DNA of 64,000 nt from Brachycybe producta (taxonomy: Eukaryota; Arthropoda; Diplopoda; Playtdesmida; Andrognathidae). This document shows, piece by piece, positions 23,698 through 35,010 of the stretch. The stretch is taken from positions 1-64,000 of the forward strand of contig JAUPFP010000048.1 of assembly GCA_036925085.1 (NCBI GenBank), written 5' to 3'. Position 1 is the first letter of the stretch, and every line of letters begins with the position of its first letter. Below the pieces are notes generated by a model that had not been told where the DNA came from, ran no database searches, and saw only the letters and a program-made list of their open reading frames with translations. A program made the translations under genes and the position numbers.

Positions 23698-25913
23698 GGT
23701 GCGTTCAGTTTCTAAGCAGCTTGAGAAACATTATGTATGAGGCACCGTTCATGTAAAAGTTTTATTAGTTGATTACGAATTTTAATTAATTATCAAACTA
23801 AACCGTTTTTGGCATAAATCATAAATGTCACCTTAAGCTTCTCGAGCCGTTTCAAAGGCGCTTAGGCAATTTAAAAAAATGTTATCATGCATATTTTATA
23901 TTATATTAGGGTACATTATATTATAGGGTACCAATTAAATATATTAGGATACCAATTAAATTTGTTTTAATTTATATTTTGCGTTTTTTTTATATAAATA
24001 ATTAAGAAAAGAAATTTGCAATGAAAAACCATCATATTTTAATATATGCAAAATACGCATAAAAATGTTTTTAGAACATTTAATCCTCATCATCAACCAG
24101 TCGTATTTCTCTTTACATTTCCTTCCTCTAGTTCTAATGTTTGCATAATTAACTGGCTTTTTTTTTTGTTCTAGAATACGCATTTCAAAAACGAACTTAC
24201 AAATGCGCATCATTTTCCTTAAAAAAATAGTTTCTTATGCCAATAGAATTATTAATAAACATTTACGCTGGGATATTTTGTCAAATAAAATTTGTAATTT
24301 TTTTTTCTGTAGAACAACATCAAATAAATGTCGTGTTCATTAAGTTGATTTAAAACAGTGTGTGTGTATGCGTATGTGCTCAGTTAAGCAAAGTTTTGTG
24401 TATTAATTAAAAAAGCTGCAACTGCTGCTTCCATTACTGCTATTTTCTTTCTTGCCTTTCCCCGTTTTTTTAAACAGGAGAAACTAGAAATGTGTGTTTA
24501 GATGAAAACATTAAATAATAATCTCTGCTAGAATAATCATCATTGTCAACAAACCAATAACAATAATATTCTTTACGTGCCATTTCGCGCTTTTTTTCAA
24601 TTACGTATTTTAGTTTTTAGTCCTTGTTTTAATTTATTTTAGAACTTGTTTTCCAAAAAAAAAATAATGAAGGGTTAGGTTCAGATCATGAGGTTAATGT
24701 TGGTTAAGGTAAGGTCACTCTCTACTGTGCAAGTGTAGATATTCAACCACAGAAGTATCATTTAAGGTTCTCTTCATACAGGTTACGTAAAGTGATCACA
24801 TCCTGTGATCGTTTGGTCACGTGACAGCTGATCACATGGGGGTGTTTGCAAAATAACGTAACTTGTAACTTGTTTAAATTGAACCTTGATATCATCTAGT
24901 TGGATTGTACCAATCGAGAAATTGGTAAATTGTTTAAATGCACCAATCAAATTTTTCAATGACTTCGTCCTGTACATGTACAATTGAGAACGACCTTATC
25001 TTAACTGCAAGATGTGAACCAGTTCTTTAGGTGACAGTGCGCCGCCTATTGTAGTGCATGGTTATTGCATGGCACACTAATATTTAATTTTTATACTACT
25101 ACTAAATTTTCTCTAATTTTACCTGTTTTATATTCAAAGTGACACTTTTGCTGTTTTGTGAAAAATCTTTTAGCTTTTACATGGTTTTTGAAATGATAAA
25201 TATCAGTTTTCTATAGTGGTATCTAGAGCTAATTATATTAGCATCATGTTTATGTGGTTTTTGTGTGACATACAACATGTGACACAGTTGCGTTTCTTTA
25301 ATTTGATTGTTTCGTATTTGTTTGTTTTTAAAAAGGGACTGTTTCACTTTCCAAACACCATTTACATGTACAGTATGTATGTACATGTATATATATTATG
25401 GGTACATTTAATGCTTGAATTGTTGCATTTTTAAAAAAAAAAAGTTTTATAAATTATTATGTAATTACTAAAATAGCAATTGTGACATTAAAACAAGAAT
25501 TATATCTTTGTTCATATGTTTGAATTGTGCAAGGGTCATATCTTAAATTATTCTTGTATAGATTAATTGTATTTGTTAATCGACTATGTTTCATGTTTCA
25601 TCCATTTGGGTGGGGAATTTTAAAGATTTTTTAAGATGGTTGGAAGTGTTTGTTTGTTTTAGTAGTACATGTTGTTATAGTAGTCGTATTTACTCTGGCG
25701 TAATTAGAGAAAGTTTTTGCACAAAGGTTTCTTCTTCTTCTTCTAGGGTTTGTCAACTTAACAATGGAATTTATTTCCATTATTTTCTCTGGCAATGCAT
25801 CTCATTATCTACTGTTGCACCTATTGTTAATGAAGTTTTGACTTAAACGGCTCCTCATGCATAGCCACACTCCACTAAGTCGCTTCAAAAGTACTTTGTA
25901 TTCGAATGCACCC
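23698..25913. mobile_element. possible 2.2-kb element with GGGTGC(A/G)TTC ends
   Basis: GGGTGCGTTCAG at 23698 and the reverse complement of the sequence ending at 25913, GGGTGCATTCGA, may be terminal repeats. About 50 bp further in, both arms read ATG(T/C)ATGAGG then (C/A)CCGTT or GCCGTT. A second weak inverted match inside the left end (near 23832-23866) offers a much shorter alternative. No transposase was recognised between the ends. Low confidence. Confidence 0.3.
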
Positions 25914-26106
25914 TTGGACATTTACCCTTCAGGCTTTCAGAGATTCTAGTAGTGTATTTTTTTAGATTTTAAAATTTCATACATAGCTTTTTATTTATAT
26001 TATTATATTATTTTGTTAATTTTTACAAAAAAAAAATAAGCGTGTTTTTCTTTAGTGATGAGGAATTTCTTCAGGACAATGTGAATTTCACATAATGACA
26101 CATATT

Positions 26107-26557
26107 CAGGGTTGTCACTTAAACTTGGAAACCTGGAAAACCTGAAGATGTTAGGCAATTAGAAAATCTTCAAAAGTCAGAGAATTTACCAAAAAAAAAT
26201 TATGTAAAACGTGGAATTGTTAGGGAATTTATTTAAAAAAAATTAAATTCTCTAAAAAGTTTAAAAAGGGCAGAGATTAAAGTATTTTGAAAATTCGAAA
26301 ATATGAGAAAAACAAGAGTAGGTCACTCAATCTTGAAACCTGGTGAACCTTGATATGTCAGGTAATTATAAAATTTACCAAAAAAAAAAGTCAGGAATTA
26401 CCAGCTACTAGCCGGAAAAATTTATCACAATGATGTTACATTATTATGACAGTGTACAGAAGTTGTTTTTGAAAAAAAACCTGGTAAATATCCAACTTTG
26501 TTATGGAAAACCTGAAAAAATCAGAAAATTTCAGAAATGAAAATCGTTGGCAACCTG
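26107..26557. mobile_element. hAT-like MITE, CAGGGTTG...CAACCTG
   Basis: The ends are CAGGGTTGTCAC and, inverted, CAGGTTGCCAAC, the CAG...CTG form usual for hAT elements. The interior has repeated ACCTGG(A/T)(A/G)AA and GTCAGG(A/T)AATT phrases and shares its right part, TCAGAAATGAAAATC(A/G), with 38922-38944 and 46680-46704. No 8-bp duplication is visible, so the copy is old or its flanks have changed. Confidence 0.5.
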
Positions 26558-28419
26558 AATTTTAATTTTGAAGCCACCATTACCTTATGTTCCTATACTA
26601 GTGGTCAATTTAGACCTTGCAATATTTAGGTGCTACTTTTATCACGCGCACTTTTATTAATGTTTTGACTCCATACGTTTTTAGCTTGTAGCATATTTTA
26701 TATAGGTCTAAGAAACTAAAGCAAATATGCAAATTAGAAATAATGACTGCATTTATTGGTCTATATAATCTCTCTAGAGAAAAAAAATGTACACACATCT
26801 TCATCATCAGACTCTTTTCTGACTTTTGTCGTGTTCTTCTTGTTTTCTCTATTGTGAAATTAAGGTTTTTGAATGAAAAGCATATCAGTTATATTGCAAT
26901 ATATATTACTTGCTTCCTCCTCCTCTCTATATTTACACCCTTGCAATTTATACATATACATATATACAATATATAATGTAAGCTAAGTTGCATTTAATTT
27001 CTTCCTACAATTGTGTTTGTTCAGTCCCAACTTTAATTACAGGCATCCGAGTCAGCTTGTGCGATAATTTATTACCTTTTTCTGAGTCATCAATTTTCAT
27101 TAAGCATTTCATGTTGATATTGTACAACAGCCAACGAGATCGTTAAATATATTGCTCTGGGTCATTAGAAAAATAGTGGTTTTTGGGCTTCTTTTTTTTT
27201 TTTTTTTTGAAAGAGAACATATGTTGAGTATGGATCTCTCTCCTCATTTTAAGCTCCATCCATTTCCATTTTTCTCCTTCTCCTCCTTCTACACCTCATC
27301 ACCTATTTTCATTTCGTTTCATTCGCTTTTAGAATTCATATTTGATGTCAAAATTCATCAAATAGAAACTGTGTGTGTGTGTGTGTTTTTTTTTTCAGTT
27401 TTCTTTTCGATGAAAAAAAAAATTGCATCAATTTCTCTTTTTTTTCATTCTGATGTGGTCACTAATAATTTGTCAGGGGAGGATAAAAAGATTTTGTGGG
27501 AGGGAAGTTTTGCTAGGAATGTCTTTATTTGGATCTATCAGATTTTGAAGTAAAGCGAAAAAAAAGTGCGTCATGGTTTCTGGCACCCAATCCAATCCAT
27601 AGTTCAACGATGTGAGAAAAGATCGACGTTGAGGATATAAATTAGTTTAGCTGCAAAAAGACTGGAATATTTTTTTCTCTTCTTATTATTGTTCTTTCTT
27701 TGTTCAAAATAAGTTCTTATGAGATTAACTCGTCTATGTCTTATATTTCTTACCACTTTTTTTTTTGCTAACTGTTAGCTTGTTTGATTTATTCACTTTT
27801 TTTAACTTGTAAGGAACAAAAAGCTTCTAACTTTAAAGGTAGATTTAGCTTTTTTTAAGCTAAAGGTGAGGGATTTTATAAGCTAAAGTGGAAATCTACT
27901 GTCAGCTTCTGCTTGTCTTCAGACAGTGCATTTAAGAATTGAAGATAGAATTGTTCAGGTGAAGCGGGTAGTTGGAGATCAAGTGGCATTGTGGCTAACT
28001 AAGCACATCCAGCTGAAACAAAATACTTAAGGGGTAGCTAACTATGTAAGGATAATGTGGCACGATAAAGTTAAGGAAATGGAGTGTGACTTGCTATGAT
28101 GGTGCAGTCTTGTTGTGTATAATGATAGAGTCGTTTGATAGTACAGTATTTTATTCAAGGTCATTTGGCATCATTTTGACGTCAGTAATCGGTGAAAGGA
28201 AATGCCTATGTATACTTGACCAGAGCATTATACCCGTTCTGTTTAGCTAAGGTAGCATTTATTTATCTTAGATTACATGTTTTTATTAACTTTAAATAAG
28301 TTGCTACAGCACCTTGAATACAATAGAATGATTTTAGCTGCAAAGCACATTAAATAATTGCCAAGTTTTATTATTTTTGATATCACTTGGCAACAGTTGT
28401 CACTTATTATAAAAGGGCC
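26558..28419. other. no gene recognised
   Basis: The 133-codon frame at 27152-27553 is Phe/Ser-rich, translates poly-T and TTC tracts, and has no family signature. A minor inverted pair, GTAGATTTAGC and GGAAATCTACTGT, sits at 27839-27902. Confidence 0.5.
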
Positions 28420-28543
28420 TTTACCAAATTAAATGCATTTAAGACGGTAATGTATAGCTAGATTTCAATTTACTGAAAGCGTTGAGCAAAACACTTAATT
28501 TCAAATGCATTTAACTCAGGTGTAGACAAGGTATAGTTGCAGC
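28420..28543. mobile_element. diverged relative of the TACCTAGTACACAC MITE
   Basis: The right end, AAATGCATTTAACTCAGGTG then ACAAGGTATAG, matches the right end of the element at 43457-43757. The left end keeps TTACC and TTAAATGCATTTAA. The core is not clearly related. Confidence 0.4.
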
Positions 28544-28589
28544 ATTGTAACGTATAGCTTGTGATTTCAAAGGGATTTGGATTAGAATT

Positions 28590-28690
28590 TGAAAAATTAC
28601 TCTGCAATCAGCCGAGAAGACCTGTGGCAGAGGAGAAAATTTAGGCTGGTGTTATTTTGTCTGATAGAAAAGTGATGATAGCAAATGTTC
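28590..28690 (-). repeat. LINE 3'-tail-like tract
   Basis: TTACTCTGCAATCAGCCGAG followed by ACCTGTGGCAGAGG resembles, in reverse complement, the tail of the LINE relic near 57150-57210. Confidence 0.35.
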
Positions 28691-29044
28691 CCAACATTCT
28701 GAAACAAAAGGTTTCTTGAATGCGTTTGTTTGTTTAAATCGTTTTTTTATCAAACAAAGTGACGTAAGTCTTTCTTTATTCTTCCTTCTGACGTCACAAG
28801 CTTCAAGTAACAGTGCGATAACTATTATATTCAGCTACTGTTTCAGCACAAATATTTTATCTTGAGCTCACAGGTAATTCTACCTTCAATGGAGATTTAC
28901 TGGTAAGCTGCAATGCTATAGCGGACGTGTGGTACATGTATGTTTTAACGTTTTGGTCACTTATAAAATAAAATAAATAATTCAGCAAATATATCTATTT
29001 CAGTGAATTCACTTGAGAGTTGCAACGTTTCTATTTCCTATGAC

Positions 29045-29174
29045 CACAGTGACTTTTCAAATTCAAATTGTATTTTCAAGTTGTGGTTATATAGCTTTTA
29101 TGATCCAAATGTAAGCAATAACCAGTAACCACCAAGTTTTGGTAATAAGTTTCGAATTTGTAAAGTCACTCTGT
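29045..29174. mobile_element. short inverted-repeat element
   Basis: CAGTGACTTTTCAAATTC at 29046-29063 pairs with GAATTTGTAAAGTCACTCTG at 29154-29173. About 130 bp, non-coding. Superfamily and target duplication are not evident. Confidence 0.45.
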
Positions 29175-29221
29175 TCAGTGGAAACACAAATATAAGTTAT
29201 AACCATACAGATGTATGGCAC

Positions 29222-29717
29222 AATGGGTGCATTTCAAGACATACATGTACTATAGTAGTATAGTGATGTTTGAAAACGACTGCACTTGCTCTTGTAGTAA
29301 GACAAATTAAACAAGGAAAAAAAATTAACTACTAGGAACAGTTGATGATTGTTATTTCTTATTTCCATTATATAAGGTTAAAATAAAATAATCGCAGTTA
29401 ACTTTTATTTGAAATATATTTGGTTAAATTAACCACAGTTAAATTTGATAACAATGGAGTTAACTCCATTGCATTTATACAACATGGCAAAAACGACATT
29501 ATTGAATGGTTACACATTTCACTTTCTGTTTTCAGTACGTATTTTCTCTTAAAACCAACATGGGTCACCATGGTGGAAGTACTAATTTTTTGACTGACTT
29601 AGAAGTGAAAACTTTAAAAGATGTAACACTCATCTAAGAGGAAGTAAAAATGAACAGGAAGTGACACAAACTTATTTAATGAATGTTAGGTGTGTACAAA
29701 AACAGAAATGCACCATA
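29222..29717. mobile_element. possible AATGGGTGCATT-ended MITE
   Basis: AATGGGTGCATTTCAAGACA matches the end of the element at 50141. The inverted AAATGCACCATAG at 29706-29717 may be the other end. The pair is weak. Confidence 0.25.
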
Positions 29718-30092
29718 GCATGGATACTTTCTAGCTTGACTGCAGGTAACTATTACCTTAGTTACATAACTGCAGTTATTTTTTTATAATGAAAATGAGG
29801 TACTACTACATGTAGTACATGTAAATGGAAATGAACAGTAGGTTAAGATGCATCATGAATAATGCATTCTAATTGACACATTAATGGCTGCATGCATTAC
29901 TGTATGTAAAAGCTACTGCTTTTAGAAGCTTACATACAGTTTCTATAATGTTGCTATCAACGCAGCAAAGATGCAGATAATTTAGTTTTTTCTTAAAATA
30001 GAAAATTAACTACTTCAAATGAAATAAACAATGATAATATGCTGAAAGTTAGGATTTTTTTATATTAGATTTATAAAAAATAACTTTATTTT

Positions 30093-30200
30093 AAAATGTC
30101 CAAAGTATTTTATTAAAGTATTCTATTAATTTTTTTTAAAGTAGTCAATACTTTAAAAAAAAATTAATAGAATACTTTAATAAAATACTTTGGACATTTT
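30093..30200. repeat. almost perfect palindrome, 51-bp arms, 5-nt loop
   Basis: 30093-30143 and 30149-30200 are reverse complements apart from one extra A in an A/T homopolymer. The loop is GTCAA. Both outer ends read AAAATGTCCAAAGTATTTTA inward. Near-identity of the arms means recent formation or active gene conversion. It may be a recent MITE, a cruciform-forming locus or a library fold-back artefact. No Dicer-type or other RNA function can be claimed from sequence alone. Confidence 0.9.
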
Positions 30201-30964
30201 TTTCTTATTTTTTTTAATAATAACTAAGATTATTATTTACATACAAAAAAATTACTGATGATTTCTAATCATCAAAATGAGAAACTTTATTCTTAGTTAT
30301 TAGTTTCTGGTACTTAAGTTGTTCAGCAAAAAAAAAAATTCTTTTTTGTTTATCTGTTTAAAAAACAAACATCTTTTTTATTAGACGTTCATTTCAGAAT
30401 GGAATTCAAATCTTTTTTTTCTTTATATTATTTGGTTCTGTTTGTTTACTCTGAACATTTTATATTGAAAACCAATGGGTCTCTTTTTTTTAGGTATAAA
30501 CATATGGAATAAAATTACAAACCCTTCATGGTTATATAAAGAGGTTTTAAACGCCATTTGCACAATCGATAAGAAACTAAGCATGTGTAATATGTAGGTA
30601 GGTAGGGTCTTTATTGGATTGAAATGGAAGTTTAATATTAAACGTTGCTGTAGTTAGTAAGTATAAAACACATGGTATACAGAATGAGGCAAAAATTTTC
30701 CAATTATTTTCAAACTGATATTACAGGATTAAGAAAAATAAAAATACATATAATGGAACGCTACAAAATTTCTGGGTTGCAAATTTCAACATTTTCTGCT
30801 GAATAACCATGTTTTTGTATTGCTTCACGCACATAATTACAATTTAATTTTTTTCCTCCAATTTATTATTCTTTTTTTTTTTTTTTGGTATTTTTAGTTA
30901 TGTTATTCTTTCACTCTTAAGTTGCCACCAACAAATGCAATGTTGCCAGTTTCAGGTGCTTTAC

Positions 30965-31071
30965 ACTACTAAGATTCTTGGCGTAAATCAGCTCACGGTG
31001 TAGCTCGATGTCCTTGATAATGCTGGATGACAAAATACGTTCATCCAGAGAGAAATTGCAAACATTGTTGG
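30965..31071 (-). CDS. candidate internal exon, unknown protein (weak)
   Basis: On the minus strand a TTCTTAG acceptor-like sequence precedes 107 bp, and a GTAAAG donor-like sequence follows. After two leading bases the exon encodes 35 residues ending on a codon boundary, including FSLDERILSSSIIKDIELHR and ELIYAKNL. Codons in the middle (for example those for KDIELHRELIYAK) are richer in G and C at the third position than surrounding DNA, which is unusual in this window. The frame also stays open beyond the donor to a stop at 30917. I recognise no family. Chance is a real alternative, since only one exon is seen. Confidence 0.22.
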
Positions 31072-32900
31072 CTAAGAATATTGCCCAAAAAATAATGTTT
31101 ATTGACACTGTCAATATTTATTGGCCGACGTATCTGAGAATTATTTCCAACAGTATTGACCAATATTTATTGGCTGTGTGTAAATACCACATGCAAATTA
31201 AAATTACATGTAAATGCACCTTAAATATTAAGAACATCTTAGGCAAAACATTTCATTTTACTTTGAGAAATTTTGCCTTGAGAGTTTATCTATCAGAAAC
31301 ACTTTCAAGTATTAAACTCTCAACAAATTCTTTTAAGTAGACTGCCACCTTTAGAAAATGTTGCTACTACTGGTTTCTTCCGCTCGTCGGTTATATTGGC
31401 TTTAAAACAACCCCATTTGTAGACACCATGAGCTAACTACATTATATTATCATGCATATTCGAATATAAATTTTTTATGTCTGCTATTATGAAAACTCCT
31501 TTAGGCCTAGATTGATGTAAGAAAGAGTGAGGTGCCCTCTATTTTTGTATGCAACCCTTTGTAGTTTATGTTTCAGTCCTTGTGGAGCCTTTCAGAATAT
31601 ATAGTGTGCTCTAGCTTCACTCTTACTCCTCTCTTTTTTCCCTACAAGATCTGCCTGCATATATATTCAACTTGCATGCAGATATTTAGAGGGGATAAAA
31701 AAAAAACGAGAGTATCCCGAGACTTTTTTTTTTGTTCTTCTTCTTTTAAGAATGTAAATGGATATTTTACATCCATGGTAGTCACCAGGCATCGTAACTT
31801 AGGTCAAATTGCTTGCAAGGATTATGCTTTTCTATATGCTCGCACATGTTAAGGTCATTCAACGATGGATTTTCTTTGAAATGTTTTGCGATTCGATTTC
31901 ACTTAAGAAAGATATGGCCTTTCCCCCCCCCCCCCCTCTAATCTTCGTTCTCCTCTTATTTTCCTTCTATTTCTCTTTCTCTCTCCATTCATCCTTCTGG
32001 ATCTATAGCTGCTCTCTTTAACTATGCTTGTTTTTTATTCTTTCTTACTCTTTTTTTTCTACTCTCAAATGATATCAAATGTTACTTCTAACCACTAGTA
32101 CTAGTAAAAACTGTGTATACTGTCTCCTTTTTGGTACAATGGCAATTTGTTTTCTTTGCTTCAGCTCAAATAGTCTGTTTTAATGCATAGGGTCATTGAG
32201 TGTCTAACAAAATGAACTAGTGTCATGGAACTGGCACTTATCCCAATTCGATTTCATTCTGTGTTTCTCACTATGATGCTTGTGTCTATATACACTTGTA
32301 TGTAGCTCGTCCCAATTTCAAGACATTGATTGTGCTTTTTTTTCTTCTTTCTTCTTCTTCTTTTTTTAAGGAAACGTTTAAAGTATTATAGTAATCTAAC
32401 ATTGAGCCATTTGAATTTTTATAAGTAATAATTTTTAGTTTCTGAGAAGAAAAAAAGATGCTTGTTTACTTCCAAGAGATTGACAGAATGTGTTGTTGTG
32501 CGTGCAATGCAATGCATGTCTGTTTGCGTGTTTGTTTTTTTATGCTAAACAAAAAAAAAACAAGATAAAATCGAGGAATGTATTCTTTTTATGAGGATTT
32601 AAAACTCTCTTAATGAAAATAATGGCGGAGAAATAAATTTCAGCTTCCGTTTTAAGTTCATTGTAGCAATTTTATTTGTTTGTATTCATTTTATTCGTAA
32701 ATGTGTTTCGTTTAACGGAAGTTTGATTTAGTTAAGTATACTAAACTTGTTTATGTCTGACACATGAATTGAATCTCATTTGGTTCCTTTTTTTCTTCTT
32801 CTTCTTCTTCTTTTATGGAAGTCATGTCACATGTGTGTCTTTTTGTGTTAAAAATAGTGTAAAAGAATTGTTTGAAGTCGAAAATGCTGAGTTGAACCAC

Positions 32901-32940
32901 ATGAATGAATGAATGAATGAACAAATGAATGAATGAATGA
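32901..32940. repeat. (AATG)n tetranucleotide repeat
   Basis: Nine to ten ATGA-type units with one ACAA interruption. Confidence 0.9.
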
Positions 32941-33531
32941 ACTGATGATGACATCCGGTTGGTGTGCATTTCGGAAACTGAATGGTTTTGTTTGCCAAAC
33001 GTGTTTCTTGTTTATGTGGCCCACATGTTAACATGCTCATGTTGTTGCACTGTAAAAGTCTTTGGTGGTTTTTTTGTCTCATAATTGTCAACTTCACTTA
33101 TCTGTCAGACTCTACAATGTAGATATAATACTATTTTAGATAAAAATAACACAAAAACCTCAACTACAATTTATAGAAATATATAGATACACACGGTATT
33201 TCATGAAGTTGGCTAAGTTTTAATCACCATTACAAATATTTAAGACGTTTTTTTAAAAAAAATATCAACTTGTTTAAAGCAGACCTTTGCAGCTGGAGCC
33301 TGGAGCAGTGGAGCAGCATGTGTTTACCCGGAGCTGGAGCACTAATATTTTTTACCACTGCACTGATCCAGTTTTTTTTTTCACTTCCTATTCCAAGCCA
33401 AAAGGATTGAAATTTAGCATGTAGGTCAAAAACAAATTACAATTTAGTTTCCAATTGATTTAACTGTTAGTTATTTGTGTTAATTATCATTAGTGGCACT
33501 TCATGACGTTATTGATGTTAATTTTGGGATA

Positions 33532-34472
33532 CTAGTGGGATAACCCGTCATAAATGACGGGAGCAAAATTCAGAGGCAATTGTGCCCTGCATTAGGGTTG
33601 GTTTATACTCCCTTGCTAAGCGGCAAAGCAGCCTGCGAAGCTTCAAAAATGACGTCAGAGCTTCAGGTTTTTGCCTTCGCCGGAGCATGAAGCTAGCTTT
33701 GAAATTGTTCAACTTTTCAAAGCTTAGCAACTCAAAGCACCAATCAGGAAACGCATAGACAAAAGGGGTGAATAAGTCACACCTTTTTTCTTCCAGAAGG
33801 GGAAGGGTTCTATTGTTTTGTGTATCTGTTTTATAGGATATAAAGGTCAAAAAATAGGGTAAACTTTGCAAGGCCACATGTATGTGTGAACAAGCTAAGC
33901 TTTGGGGAGCTAATTTTACAGAACTTCAAAGCTTGCAAATCTTAGCAAAGTTTGGAGTATAAACCTACCCTTAGAATTTCTTTTCCTAAGCCCCTTTTAT
34001 GACGTCAGACCAAGTAACAAACCAATTAGAAATTGATGACGTTCATAAAAGGGCAGAGCAAAAGAAATTCTAATGCTGGGCACAATTGCTTGTGATAAAC
34101 TGTATTTTAATTTTGCTACTATTATCCCCTCCCCTTTTTATATTTGAAAGAGAAAATGAATTTTTCATTTTCTCTGGTGTGCGCATGCGCGTTGTTTGTT
34201 CCTTTTTTACTCCTTTCATTTCAAATTTCAGTCACCCTTTCCCACTTTTTCCCCCTCTACGTTTCTCTCTTCCCCACCCTTCTACACTTTCCAACCTTTT
34301 CCCCCTTTCCAATTTAATATCATGGGGTTCTTGGATAGGGAGTGGGCAACATTTAGTTGACCTTGAGAAAAAAAGCGGTTCATTTATTCATTTAAATGTA
34401 TATAAATTTCGACGTGCTTCATGGTTTTTGTCCTTGTTTGCACAGCGTTAATCACACACACAGACCTGGCTT
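33532..34472 (-). mobile_element. non-autonomous Helitron, long subfamily, itself interrupted
   Basis: CTAG at 33532-33535 preceded by A, the hairpin CCCGTCATAAATGACGGG next to it, and a 5' end at CAGACCTGG (34461-34469; the last bases are changed, so the exact limit is uncertain by a few bases). The internal palindrome is present, its left arm cut at 33594 by a Harbinger-like MITE. Without the insert the element is about 560 bp. Confidence 0.85.
33595..33970. mobile_element. PIF/Harbinger-like MITE inserted in a Helitron
   Basis: Ends GGGTTGGTTTATACTCC and, inverted, GGGTAGGTTTATACTCC (16 of 17). TTA is duplicated at 33592-33594 and 33971-33973. Other Helitron copies in this window show the empty site, GCATTAGAATTTC, so the boundaries are certain to the base. 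A 3-bp TTA/TWA duplication with a GGG end is typical of PIF/Harbinger. The interior is 376 bp with further GAAGCTT/AAGCTTAGC inverted words. The 109-codon frame over it is not a gene. Confidence 0.85.
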
Positions 34473-34876
34473 AATATTTAAATATAATAATACACAGTTG
34501 TGATGTTTTAGTTTTTTTTAAAAAAAGATTCTAATATAGCCTGGTACTCGTAGCTGCAATTCTTTTTCAGGGAATAAATTGTTATGAATATTTTTTTTAA
34601 ATGTTGATGAATGTGGCAACATTTAATGAGTTTAATGCAAATTGCAATCATTAAGTATTAAGTAACCATAAAATGTATGAAAAAAATTTGAATAAAAGTA
34701 ATAATTCTTTTAAATACTTTAAATTTTATTTAATAAATTCAATTCGAAATTAATTTGAAAAATAGCAGAGAGCGGAGCGGGAGCTGCCAATCTGGTTGCC
34801 GGAGCGGAGCAATTAAAAAACGTTGTTGCTCGAAATGCCCTGGTTTAGAACTGTTGATATATAATCAAACTGATTA

Positions 34877-35010
34877 AATGGTAGCTGAATCACTTAACAT
34901 TATTCCCTGTTGAAGTATTTCAAAATAAACTTTTTATGAACAATTTTTTTTTTTAAATATCATCTGCTTAATATTGGTTATTTTCAAAGTGTCATAAAGT
35001 TTATTTTAAC
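34877..35010. repeat. fragment of the 40133 / 49160 repeat family
   Basis: TAGCTGAATCACTTAA and TTTCAAAATAAACTTTTTAT match the interior of the element at 40133-40389 (40191-40250). The termini are missing. Confidence 0.5.

Larger units (their letters stand above)
30201..33279. other. mostly featureless; one candidate exon and simple repeats
   Basis: Contains the candidate exon listed separately, a perfect 8-bp-stem hairpin at 31023-31048 inside it, an (AATG)n tract at 32901-32940, a TTC run near 32795-32812, and C- and T-rich tracts near 31924-32010. No intact gene. Confidence 0.5.
33280..34842. mobile_element. hAT-like MITE split by a Helitron
   Basis: Ends CAGACCTTTGCAGCTGGAGC and, inverted, CAGGGCATTTCGAGCAAC show the CAG...CTG form of hAT. 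The flanks GTTTAAAG (33272-33279) and GTTTAGAA (34843-34850) agree at 6 of 8 positions, as an aged 8-bp duplication would. Both outer segments carry repeated GGAGC words. The inner 33532-34472 is a later Helitron, so the hAT-like element proper is about 620 bp. Confidence 0.65.

Noticed and set aside
27152-27553. 133-codon frame, the longest in the window
   Set aside because: It reads poly-T and TTC tracts, is Phe/Ser-rich, and shows no motif or splice context.
32941-32985. Hammerhead ribozyme core (CTGATGA ... GAAA)
   Set aside because: The bases between the two boxes do not form stem II, and no stem I or III pairing is visible. The CTGATGA near 48601 lacks the GAAA box.
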